Source: Thermoflexus sp035573655 (GTDB taxonomy: Bacteria > Chloroflexota > Anaerolineae > Thermoflexales > Thermoflexaceae). From it: DNA of 9,646 bases. The stretch lies in assembly GCA_035573655.1 (NCBI GenBank), contig DATMAC010000262.1, positions 1 through 9,646 on the forward strand, written 5' to 3'. Positions within the stretch are counted from its first letter, which is position 1; the number at the start of each line of letters is the position of its first letter. The position numbers and the translations under genes were made by a program. The notes beneath the pieces were generated by a model, which had not been told where the DNA came from, ran no database searches, and saw nothing but the letters and a program-made list of their open reading frames with translations. Positions 1 through 6,018 of this stretch are shown piece by piece.

Positions 1-1789
1 GGGGCCCGCCATATTGGAACTGATCCCCTTTCCGACGCAAATGCTGGATTCCGTCATACATGGGGATCACCCGGGCGATCTCCTCCCGGATCGCCTGGGT
101 ATTTGGGAAGCGAACCCGATCGGCCAGCTCCGGGCGGACCCGGGCGGCCAGCTCCCCGAAAACCCACCACTCCGGGCGGGCCTCCCCAACGCGCGGCCCG
201 GGGATCTCCGGGCTGAAGATCACCCGCCGCTCGGTGGTCGTCTCCGTCACGCCGCCGGGCCCTTCGTAGCGGGTGGCCGCGGGGAGGAGGATCGTCGCTT
301 CCCCTGGCTCGAAGAACATGGGCGGTGAGAGCACGATATCCATATGAACCCGGAGCGGGATCCGCTCAAGGGCCTCGCGGACGAAATCCGGGCTCGGGAG
401 CACATCATGGAAGTTGCCCCCGACGCTGAAGAGCAGATCCAGCTCCCCGCGGTGGGCCGCCTCGATCATCTCGGGGGCGGTCAGGCCGCGTTTCGCGGGA
501 ACCTCGAACCCGTAAAGCTCGGAGAGGCGGCGGGCGTTCTCTTCGTTAATCGGAAGGCCTCCCGGGAACGCCGTGGCGTAAGCTCCCATTTCCGCCCCGC
601 CCTGGACGCCGGAGTGACCCCGGATGGGCATCAAGCCGCAACCCTCCCGGCCGATGAACCCCTTCGTCAGGGCCAGGTTAATGATCGCGTGGACGTTGTC
701 CTCGCCATAGGGGTGCTGGGTGATCCCCATGCTCCACACGAAGACCGCCCGTCGAGCTTCGGCCACCATTTGGGCGAAGGCCTGCATCTCCTCCCGGGGG
801 AGACCTGCACCTTCCTCCAGCTCCTCCCAAGGGGTAGCCTCGAGTAACGCTCGCAGCTCCTCGAAGCCCCTCGTGTATCCCTGGATGAAGGACTCGTCCA
901 TCCATCCGCGCTCGATCATGTGTTTAATGGCCCCGTTGATGAAGGCGATGTCGCCTCCCACCTGGACCTGGAAAAAGCGATCCGCGATCCGGGTGCCGAA
1001 CAGGGCGCTCTCTATGTCGGAGGGCACCCAGTAGCGCTCCATCGCCGGCTCACGGTAAGGGTTGACCACGGCCACCCGCGTTCCCGCCTTCCGGGCATAA
1101 TAGAGATACTTCATCATCACGGGCTGATTGTTGGCCACGTTGGAGCCGAAGAAGACAATCAGATCAGTCCCAATGAGGTCCGAATAGGAACATGTGGTGG
1201 CCGCCACGCCGAGGGCTGCTTTAAGGGCCATGGTGCTCGGCGCATGGCAGATCCGGGCGGCGTTGTCGATAGAATTGGTCCCCATCGCTCGAACCGCTTT
1301 TTGGGCCACATAGTAGGCCTCATTGGTGAGGCCCCGGCTGGTGAGATAGAAGCCCATGCGATCGGGCGTGGTGCGGCGGATGAACTCAGCGATGAAGTCC
1401 AGGGCTTCCTCCCACGAGATCCGGCGGAAGCCTGGCTCGCCTCGGCGTCGGATCATCGGGTAGGGAAGGCGACCCAGAGCCCGGAGCTCTCGAGCGGATC
1501 GCTGGGCCAGGGGTCGGATGTCGGAGAGCAGCCGGATATCGAGTGGAGGCATTGTGTTGAGGCGCAGCAGGCGCAGGCGGATGTTGCAGAGGTGGATCCC
1601 GGTGATGGTCCAGTCCCGCATCCCGATGGTGCCCAGGGCACAACCGTCACAGACCCCATCTCGCAGGATGCGCCAGGCATAGGCCAGCTGGTCTCGGTTT
1701 TCCCAGATTGCCCGCAGGATCTCGAGGTAATTGTTTGGGCGTTGCTCACCGATCCCGAAGGGTTTCCAGCTGGCCCATAGGTGAGGCAT
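1..1789 (-). CDS. FdhF/YdeP-family molybdopterin oxidoreductase, alpha subunit (3' end cut off by window edge)
   Basis: Open frame of 596 codons from an ATG at 1789, running off the left edge without a stop. Seen in the translation: an N-terminal CDGCALG segment with Cys47, Cys50 and Cys68 (candidate Fe-S ligands), then a molybdopterin-binding core. NAARICHAP places Cys181-His182 where formate dehydrogenase H has its Sec/Cys-His molybdenum ligand, so this is a Cys enzyme. Further on are FFGSNVANNQP, VVNPYREPAMERYW, WSMGITQHPYGEDN and LMPIRGHSGVQGG, typical of the FdhF/YdeP branch of the DMSO-reductase family (bis-pterin Mo/W cofactor). Family members are about 700-760 residues, so the C-terminal cofactor-binding domain is probably outside the window. 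It probably catalyses formate oxidation or another two-electron oxygen-transfer reaction; the true substrate of this branch is uncertain. No signal peptide is seen. A GTG at 1834 is an alternative start, but the ATG matches the family start (WASWKPFGIG) better. No clear ribosome binding site precedes it. Confidence 0.88.
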   Translation of the reverse strand, partial: MPHLWASWKPFGIGEQRPNNYLEILRAIWENRDQLAYAWRILRDGVCDGCALGTIGMRDWTITGIHLCNIRLRLLRLNTMPPLDIRLLSDIRPLAQRSARELRALGRLPYPMIRRRGEPGFRRISWEEALDFIAEFIRRTTPDRMGFYLTSRGLTNEAYYVAQKAVRAMGTNSIDNAARICHAPSTMALKAALGVAATTCSYSDLIGTDLIVFFGSNVANNQPVMMKYLYYARKAGTRVAVVNPYREPAMERYWVPSDIESALFGTRIADRFFQVQVGGDIAFINGAIKHMIERGWMDESFIQGYTRGFEELRALLEATPWEELEEGAGLPREEMQAFAQMVAEARRAVFVWSMGITQHPYGEDNVHAIINLALTKGFIGREGCGLMPIRGHSGVQGGAEMGAYATAFPGGLPINEENARRLSELYGFEVPAKRGLTAPEMIEAAHRGELDLLFSVGGNFHDVLPSPDFVREALERIPLRVHMDIVLSPPMFFEPGEATILLPAATRYEGPGGVTETTTERRVIFSPEIPGPRVGEARPEWWVFGELAARVRPELADRVRFPNTQAIREEIARVIPMYDGIQHLRRKGDQFQYGGP

Positions 1790-1887
1790 CCACCGCCGGG
1801 CCGGTGGCCGAACGGCTTGCCTGACCCCTCCCACGGTTGCTTTCCCTCCCCGAGGATGGCGGCGCGAGCGGAGCGATGCATGCAATT

Positions 1888-1916
1888 ATTATAACATCGC
1901 TCAGCATTTTATTGCG
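1888..1916 (-). promoter_or_regulatory. Candidate promoter of the molybdopterin oxidoreductase
   Basis: On the minus strand a perfect -10 hexamer TATAAT lies at 1893-1888. It stands in the only AT-rich stretch of this gap and would give a leader of roughly 90 nt before the ATG at 1789. The hexamer 17 bp further upstream (1916-1911) reads CGCAAT, a poor -35, and falls inside the left copy of the 8-bp direct repeat bounding the MITE-like element. The -10 is clear; the -35 assignment is weak. Confidence 0.4.
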
Positions 1917-1917
1917 C

Positions 1918-2050
1918 GTGCTCTGTTGCACACAACGGAGGAGGTCATCCCAGCTCGTCGTGATGAGCTTTCGATTCGTGGAGTGTCTATGAGGGGTGGG
2001 CCGCGTAAGCGGCCCACCCCTCATAGACATTCGATCTTCGCAACAGAGCA
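1918..2050. mobile_element. MITE-like element, 133 bp, 11-bp terminal inverted repeats and 8-bp direct repeats
   Basis: Perfect 11-bp terminal inverted repeats TGCTCTGTTGC (1919-1929) and GCAACAGAGCA (2040-2050) bound a short non-coding segment. Immediately outside lie identical 8-bp direct repeats TATTGCGC (1910-1917 and 2051-2058), as expected of a target-site duplication; if the boundary is counted differently this is a 7-bp ATTGCGC duplication around 134 bp. The ends resemble the GGCACTGTTGCA-type ends of IS6-family elements, which also make 8-bp duplications; that assignment is from memory and tentative. The interior has no transposase and is dominated by the perfect palindrome at 1985-2028. 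A non-autonomous element mobilised in trans is the simplest reading. A chance inverted repeat is unlikely given the matching direct repeats, but only one copy is visible. Confidence 0.6.
1985..2028. repeat. Perfect palindrome, 20-bp arms with GTAA loop (dispersed family 1)
   Basis: The left arm (1985-2004) and right arm (2009-2028) are exact reverse complements separated by GTAA. The core, GAGGGGTGGGCCGC with its partner at 1991-2022, recurs with only two substitutions in 32 positions at 4613-4644, loop included. It lies inside the MITE-like element, whereas the second copy has no such terminal repeats, so the palindrome is a unit of its own. No T-run follows on either side, so it does not look like a standard intrinsic terminator. 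Confidence 0.8.
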
Positions 2051-2144
2051 TATTGCGCTCCATATGGCGAGGAAGACGACATCGCCTTTATCGGAGAGGG
2101 GTACCCCGGGGCTTTCGAGTAAAGCCGATGGTCCCACTTCCTTT

Positions 2145-2186
2145 GATCCCTCTTCCCCACGGCCCCTGAGGTCGTGAGGGGGGAAG
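2145..2186. repeat. Dispersed palindromic repeat family 2, copy 1
   Basis: It begins GATCCCTCTTCCCCACGG and folds imperfectly: CTTCCCC (2152-2158) pairs with GGGGAAG (2180-2186), and ACGGCC pairs with GGTCGT, with a small bulge. The left half closely matches 4493-4518, and its TCCCCRCGG core matches 9610-9618. It lies just past the stop codon of the HyfF-like gene. Confidence 0.55.
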
Positions 2187-2220
2187 CATTTTGAGGATGT
2201 CCGATGGCGCGTTCCTAGGC

Positions 2221-3606
2221 TTATCCGAGTGAACTCAGGCGGATCCATTCCTTTGCTAAGGCCTCGAATTGGATCCCCAGCCAGGGACCCAAGAACAGCA
2301 AGAGGAGCTCAGCGATCCACCAGGTGATTCCGAACCAAACAGCGGAGCGAGGCATTGGACGGAGTGGGGCGCCCTCCCTGGGAGGCGTAAGGAGCTCTCG
2401 CAACAGACTCCATCCTAAGAGGCCCAGGCTCCCGATCAAGACCAGCGACAGGACGGGATGGGAGGGCAATAACAATCGGGTGAGCGTCCATCGGGCGGTG
2501 AACCCAGCGAAGGGGGGGACATCCAGCAAGGCCATGCCGCTGGCGAGCAACAGGGCGATCACCCATGGCCCTCGGTCCAGTGGGATGCGGCCGGATTCCG
2601 TGGAGCCGCTCATCCGACGGTGTGCGGCCAGCCCGAAGGCCAGCCCCAGCAAGGCAACCATTCGAACGCCTAGGGTCCAGGCGCTCAGGTGGATCCCCTC
2701 GATGGTGCCCATGCCCAGAGTCAGCCACGAGAGGCCGCTGGAGGCCAACCAGGCGTATCCGCCGATCATGCCCCAGCCCCGCTCGGCCAGCGCCAACACG
2801 GCGCTGGTCAACATCATCACCACCCCGATTGTCTGAAGACTGGTGTTCCAGCTGGGGATTTGGGTCAGCCAGGGGAATGCCTGAGCCCAGGCAAGCAACC
2901 AGAACCAGGTCCCGTAATTCAGCAGGAACACGGTGAAAGCCGCTCCGATCGGTGCGCCTTCCGCGAACAGGAACAACACCCAGCGCTGTGCCGGCCAGAC
3001 ACCCAGCCAGAGAACGAGGGCCATGGAGATTAACACAACCGTTAATGCGGTCCAGAGCGGTTGACCGGGATTTAGGGTCACCTGTTCGGCGGTCCAGGCC
3101 GCTGTGACCCACATGAGGAAACCCAAGCTGGCGGCGATCAGGTATTGCATGGTCCCTTCCATCCCGTGGCCTTCCCCCAGCAAGGTCAGCGCGAGCAACA
3201 GGGCGGCGCCGCCGATAAAAAATACTCCTAAGCTGATGGGCCGCATCAGGAAGCCGATGACCCATAGCCCTCCCGCAGCCAGGCCGATCGGATACAGGCG
3301 GCGCTCAAACCGGAAAGGCCACGCGGTCAGGAACATCAGGGCTGCACATCCCCATAGTGTGCTTAGCACCCATCGGTCGGTCTCCGTCAGGCGAAGGGTT
3401 CGCCCCAGCAACGTGAGCGGCGGGCCCAGGATCACCTCATCCGGCCGAATGGCGGTGGGAGACCAAGGGATGACCCATAGAAAGCCCACCAGGGCGGCCG
3501 CCACGGCGGCCGCGAAGGGGGCCGCCAGAGGGGTCCGGCGAAGCGGATAGACCACGAGGGCGGCCAGGAGAGGAAGGGCGAGCAGGATCAATAATGGAAA
3601 ATTCAC
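2221..3606 (-). CDS. HyfF/NuoN-like antiporter-fold membrane subunit
   Basis: A 461-residue, very hydrophobic protein with about 12-14 predicted membrane segments, of the proton-translocating antiporter-like family (NuoL/M/N, HyfB/F, MrpA/D). Visible family marks are AQRWVLFLFAEGAPIGAAFTVFLLN around residues 206-230, aligning with the H-W-LPDA-xEAP-PVSALLSG-LLN region of HyfF, and PPFAGFTARW at 364-373, matching the PPFxGFxxKW motif. The residue corresponding to the TM5 glutamate appears to be Ala (FFIGGAALLL, 129-138), and no lysine precedes the EGAP segment. It is shorter than E. coli HyfF (about 526 aa). The start is GTG at 3606, overlapping the upstream stop as GTGA, which implies translational coupling with the HyfE-like gene. 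It would sit in the cytoplasmic membrane as part of an ion-translocating or membrane-anchoring arm. The exact subfamily is uncertain. Confidence 0.75.
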   Translation of the reverse strand: MNFPLLILLALPLLAALVVYPLRRTPLAAPFAAAVAAALVGFLWVIPWSPTAIRPDEVILGPPLTLLGRTLRLTETDRWVLSTLWGCAALMFLTAWPFRFERRLYPIGLAAGGLWVIGFLMRPISLGVFFIGGAALLLALTLLGEGHGMEGTMQYLIAASLGFLMWVTAAWTAEQVTLNPGQPLWTALTVVLISMALVLWLGVWPAQRWVLFLFAEGAPIGAAFTVFLLNYGTWFWLLAWAQAFPWLTQIPSWNTSLQTIGVVMMLTSAVLALAERGWGMIGGYAWLASSGLSWLTLGMGTIEGIHLSAWTLGVRMVALLGLAFGLAAHRRMSGSTESGRIPLDRGPWVIALLLASGMALLDVPPFAGFTARWTLTRLLLPSHPVLSLVLIGSLGLLGWSLLRELLTPPREGAPLRPMPRSAVWFGITWWIAELLLLFLGPWLGIQFEALAKEWIRLSSLG

Positions 3607-4202
3607 GCGGACACCTCCTGACGGACCAAGGTGAGGGCGGCGGTGAGAAAAGCCACCAGGAGACTCATCCCGGCCATCAGCCCGATGGCGAGCAGACTAT
3701 CCTGTACGGAGAGATAGAAAATTTGATAGCCATTTAGCATGGTCAACACGCCCAGCCCGGCCCTGAGCGGGGAACGGCTCAGCGTGGCGATGAGCAGACC
3801 GATCCCGATCAGAGTGTAAGTAACGACCAGGAGAGATGGAGGGATGATGGGAAGGGGGAAACGGACCTCGGCCATCCGGGCGATGATGTGCAGGAAAAGA
3901 GCGGCCAGGATCCGGAACCGCCAGTGGATCATCGAGCGGGCCGTCAACGTCTTGGGGGCTATCGTCCGGGCACGCCGGCCCGTTAGATAGAAGAGCAGCG
4001 TCAGAAGCGTGCTGTTCAGGATTTGGATCCCAGCGAGCTGTTCCGGGATCTCGCTGGCCTGTTGAAGGAGGATCCCGCCGGCCGTGCCCATCAAGGCCCA
4101 AGCCAGAAGCATCCAGCGCCAGTCATCTAAGGCCAAGACCAGCCCAGCCAGCCCCGCAATTCCAAAGCTCATCAGCTCGTTCAGGCTCCATCCGCCCGCC
4201 AT
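3603..4202 (-). CDS. HyfE/NuoK-like small membrane subunit
   Basis: A 199-residue protein with about six or seven hydrophobic segments. The C-terminal stretch RSPLRAGLGVLTMLNGYQIFYLSVQDSLLAIGLMAGMSLLVAFLTA-like region (about residues 142-190) resembles the lENG...lvElG-type block of HyfE and other NuoK-like subunits, but with Leu in place of the usual Glu before NG. The order E then F, with a 4-nt overlap, matches the hyfEF order of hydrogenase-4 and formate hydrogenlyase operons, and this is the main support for the call. The ATG at 4202 is chosen because AGGGGTG lies a few bases upstream and the extra 30 residues from a TTG at 4292 are polar and not membrane-like. It is the first gene of the minus-strand unit. 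It could also be a generic NuoK-like or MnhC-like subunit. Confidence 0.6.
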   Translation of the reverse strand: MAGGWSLNELMSFGIAGLAGLVLALDDWRWMLLAWALMGTAGGILLQQASEIPEQLAGIQILNSTLLTLLFYLTGRRARTIAPKTLTARSMIHWRFRILAALFLHIIARMAEVRFPLPIIPPSLLVVTYTLIGIGLLIATLSRSPLRAGLGVLTMLNGYQIFYLSVQDSLLAIGLMAGMSLLVAFLTAALTLVRQEVSA

Positions 4203-4360
4203 GCCTTCACCCCTGACGATGTGGATTTCCGAAACGATTGCGAGGGCCGCGTGGCCATCGCAAGTGACCGTATGCCCCCTCTCGAGCTCCAAGTGAATAA
4301 AGTCGTAGCACCAAAAGCCGCCAACCCAGTTTAGCTGCGTCTAGGCCGGGCGCACAAGTT

Positions 4361-4387
4361 GTTATAGAGACAGCCAGGGCTTTTCAA
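4361..4387 (-). promoter_or_regulatory. Candidate promoter of the HyfE/HyfF-like pair
   Basis: On the minus strand TTGAAA (4387-4382) is followed after 15 bp by TATAAC (4366-4361). The hexamers are good but the spacer is shorter than the usual 16-18 bp. Transcription would begin near 4354, giving a leader of about 150 nt before the ATG at 4202. Confidence 0.4.
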
Positions 4388-4399
4388 TGTTCTAAACAT
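4387..4399. promoter_or_regulatory. Operator-like palindrome at the -35 of the membrane-gene promoter
   Basis: ATGTT and AACAT are perfect inverted arms around CTA. The palindrome touches the outer edge of the candidate -35 (4382-4387), where a dimeric regulator could act. It is short and AT-rich, so chance occurrence is quite possible. Confidence 0.25.
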
Positions 4400-4492
4400 G
4401 GGCAAGATACCGCTTTTTTCGGGGGCTGGGGCCCCTGTCTTCCCACTTGCATACTCCAATAGGATGTTGAGGGCCAGCAGCCCGATTCCCTG

Positions 4493-4530
4493 GATCCCCT
4501 CTCCCCACGGTCCCGAGGGCTGGGAGAGGG
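4493..4530. repeat. Dispersed palindromic repeat family 2, copy 2
   Basis: It begins GATCCCCTCTCCCCACGG and contains perfect 9-bp arms CCCTCTCCC (4497-4505) and GGGAGAGGG (4522-4530). The left half parallels 2145-2171. The right half reads like a version of the palindrome at 9600-9646 that has lost a few bases from the right arm. Confidence 0.55.
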
Positions 4531-4576
4531 AAAACCGTGATTATGCATAAAGCCTTAGATTCGGGTTATGATAAAG

Positions 4577-4605
4577 TTCGGCTTGCTGGGGTGCGAAGAT
4601 AAAAT
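4577..4605 (+). promoter_or_regulatory. Candidate promoter of the M16-Nudix-CpXC-PyrK-Nudix operon
   Basis: TAAAAT (4600-4605) preceded after 17 bp by TTCGGC (4577-4582). The -10 sits in the AT-rich stretch just before the coding unit, but the -35 is poor. If used, transcription would start near 4612 and the 5' leader would open with the family-1 hairpin at 4613-4644. Confidence 0.3.
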
Positions 4606-4612
4606 TTTCTGC

Positions 4613-4644
4613 GAGGGGCGGGCCGCGTAAGCGGCTCACCCCTC
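4613..4644. repeat. Palindrome with GTAA loop (dispersed family 1, second copy)
   Basis: Left arm GAGGGGCGGGCCGC (4613-4626), loop GTAA, right arm GCGGCTCACCCCTC (4631-4644). Pairing is complete apart from one C-A mismatch and one G.T pair. It differs at only two positions from the core of the palindrome at 1991-2022. It lies 30 bp before the first gene of the plus-strand operon, in the likely 5' leader. Confidence 0.75.
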
Positions 4645-4674
4645 ACAAAAATCCCACCATCGTTGGAGCTTGAA

Positions 4675-6003
4675 ATGGCACGCAAGGGAGGTCTGTCGAC
4701 CTTGACCCTTCAACGCGCCCGGACGTGGACCGTTCCCGGTCCGCGGACGATCGCCCGCGAGGTGCTGCCCAACGGCAGTGTGGTGCTCGCTTATGAGAAC
4801 TTCAGCAGCCCGTCCGTGGTTCTCTCCGGCCTGCTCTGGGCCGGCGCAGTGGATGAGCCTCCAAACCGAGCTGGGCTGGCGGCGTTCACGGCGGAAATGC
4901 TCACCCGGGGCACCGCCCACCGGACGTTCCATGAGATCTATGAGGCGATCGAGTCCGTTGGCGCCAGCCTGGATATCGGGGCGGGTTATCACACCACCGG
5001 CTTTGGCCTTAAGGCCCTGGCCGAGGATCTGCCCGCGCTGCTGGAGATTCTGGCCGATGTCTTGCGGAACCCTACATTCCCCGAGGAGGAAGTGGAAAAA
5101 GTGCGCGGGGAGATCCTTACGGACCTCCAAGAACGCGAGCATGACACGCGGCGGATGGCTGGGTTGCGGTTCCGCGAAACCCTCTTTCAGGGCCATCCTT
5201 ACGGACGAAGTGTAGATGGGTACCCGGAGACGATCCGGGCCATCACGCGGGAGGATCTGATCGCTTTCCACCGGACGTTTTATAGCCCGGAGCGGATGAT
5301 CATCGCCATTGTGGGGGCGATCCGCGCCGAGGAGGGCATCGAGCTCGTTCGGCGAACCTTAGGGGATTGGGAAGCCCGGCGTCCGGAGCCGGATCCCCTG
5401 CCACCCGCCTCCCGCCCGGACCGTTGGATCTATGTGCACACCCCGATCGCGGGCAAAACCCAGACCGATTTGGTGATGGGCACGGTGGGTTTGGCCCGCA
5501 AGGATCCGGATTATTATGCGGCCATGCTGGCGAATTGTATCCTTGGGGTCTTCGGGATGATGGGACGACTAGGGGATCATGTCCGGGACCGGGATGGGTT
5601 GGCCTATTATGTCTACAGTCGCCTCGATGCAGGCTTGGCCCCCGGGCCCTGGAGCGTGATCGCAGGGGTGGCTCCAGAACATCTTCCCCGGGCCGTGGAG
5701 GGCATCCGAACGGAGATCCGCCGTCTGCAAGAGCGACGCGTCCCGGCGAAAGAGCTGGCAGAGAACCAGTCGTTCTTGATCGGTTCCCTCCCGCTCCGGT
5801 TGGAGACCAATGAGGGGATCGCGGAGGTCCTGGTCGATATGGAGCTGTTCGAGCTGGGATTGGATTACCTGGAGCGCTATCCGGAGATCATCAGCAGCCT
5901 GACCGCAGCCGATGTCCAAGCGGTCGTGCGGAAATACCTGGATCCGGATCGGATGGTGCTCTCCACCGCAGGTCCGGAGCCGGGGCTTCCTTCCAAAGAG
6001 TGA
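4675..6003 (+). CDS. M16 (insulinase-like) peptidase homologue, non-catalytic type
   Basis: 442 residues with the two-domain layout of one M16 half: an N-terminal M16 domain (about 28-175) and a C-terminal M16_C domain (about 185-370). The usual G-x-A-H-F-L-E-H-M zinc motif is replaced by GLAAFTAEM at 67-75, so both zinc-binding His and the catalytic Glu are gone (Ala70, Ala73, Glu74). Other family marks remain: TRGTAHRTFHEI, ALAEDLPALLEILADVLRNPTFPEEEVEKV, HPYGR, and ITREDLIAFHRTFYSPERMIIAIVGAI. In bacteria such proteins usually pair with an active M16 subunit encoded next door, but none is in this window. The ATG at 4675 is preferred over a TTG at 4663 because GGAG lies 6 nt upstream of it. 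It heads the operon, with the next gene starting 15 bp after its stop. No signal peptide is seen, so it is probably cytoplasmic. Confidence 0.88.
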   Translation: MARKGGLSTLTLQRARTWTVPGPRTIAREVLPNGSVVLAYENFSSPSVVLSGLLWAGAVDEPPNRAGLAAFTAEMLTRGTAHRTFHEIYEAIESVGASLDIGAGYHTTGFGLKALAEDLPALLEILADVLRNPTFPEEEVEKVRGEILTDLQEREHDTRRMAGLRFRETLFQGHPYGRSVDGYPETIRAITREDLIAFHRTFYSPERMIIAIVGAIRAEEGIELVRRTLGDWEARRPEPDPLPPASRPDRWIYVHTPIAGKTQTDLVMGTVGLARKDPDYYAAMLANCILGVFGMMGRLGDHVRDRDGLAYYVYSRLDAGLAPGPWSVIAGVAPEHLPRAVEGIRTEIRRLQERRVPAKELAENQSFLIGSLPLRLETNEGIAEVLVDMELFELGLDYLERYPEIISSLTAADVQAVVRKYLDPDRMVLSTAGPEPGLPSKE

Positions 6004-6018
6004 AGGAGCGGAGGAGCG

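Larger units (their letters stand above)
1790..2220. other. Gene-free gap between the membrane pair and the oxidoreductase
   Basis: This 431-bp gap has no convincing coding frame on either strand. It contains the candidate promoter (1888-1916), the MITE-like element (1918-2050) with an internal palindrome (1985-2028), a short hairpin with arms AGCTCGTC/GATGAGCT (1952-1969, one G.T pair), a GGGGTACCCC palindrome (2098-2107), a GGCTTT/AAAGCC hairpin (2110-2126) and a copy of the TCCCCACGG repeat (2145-2186). None of the hairpins is followed by a T-run in the minus direction, so no intrinsic terminator for the upstream membrane genes is evident. Read-through into the oxidoreductase is therefore possible. 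Confidence 0.75.
4203..4674. other. Divergent intergenic region
   Basis: About 470 bp between the divergently transcribed HyfE-like and M16-like genes. It contains candidate promoters for both directions, an operator-like palindrome (4387-4399), a copy of repeat family 2 (4493-4530) and a copy of repeat family 1 (4613-4644). A GGGGC/GCCCC hairpin near 4426-4437 lacks a T-tract in the useful direction. The segment 4203-4292 is in frame with the HyfE-like gene from a TTG, but it is more likely leader than protein. No small ORF or RNA gene is recognised. Confidence 0.7.

Noticed and set aside
344..1780. Plus-strand open frames (344-847 and 920-1780) opposite the oxidoreductase
   Set aside because: They are antisense shadows of the high-GC coding strand; the minus frame gives a clear molybdopterin oxidoreductase and these give low-complexity, family-less protein.
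2309..3265. Second minus-strand frame of 318 codons inside the HyfF-like gene
   Set aside because: Arg/Gly/Pro-rich out-of-frame translation; the membrane-protein frame with the GTGA overlap is the real one.
4203..4292. N-terminal extension of the HyfE-like protein from a TTG
   Set aside because: The added residues are polar and unlike the family, and a better-placed ribosome binding site precedes the ATG at 4202.
4424..4438. GGGGC/GCCCC hairpin considered as a terminator
   Set aside because: The T-run lies before it on the plus strand, and on the minus strand an A-run follows; neither gives stem plus T-tract for a gene reading into it.
1985..4644. The repeated GC-rich palindromes as a CRISPR array
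   Set aside because: Copies are 2.6 kb apart, self-complementary throughout and without regular spacers or cas genes.
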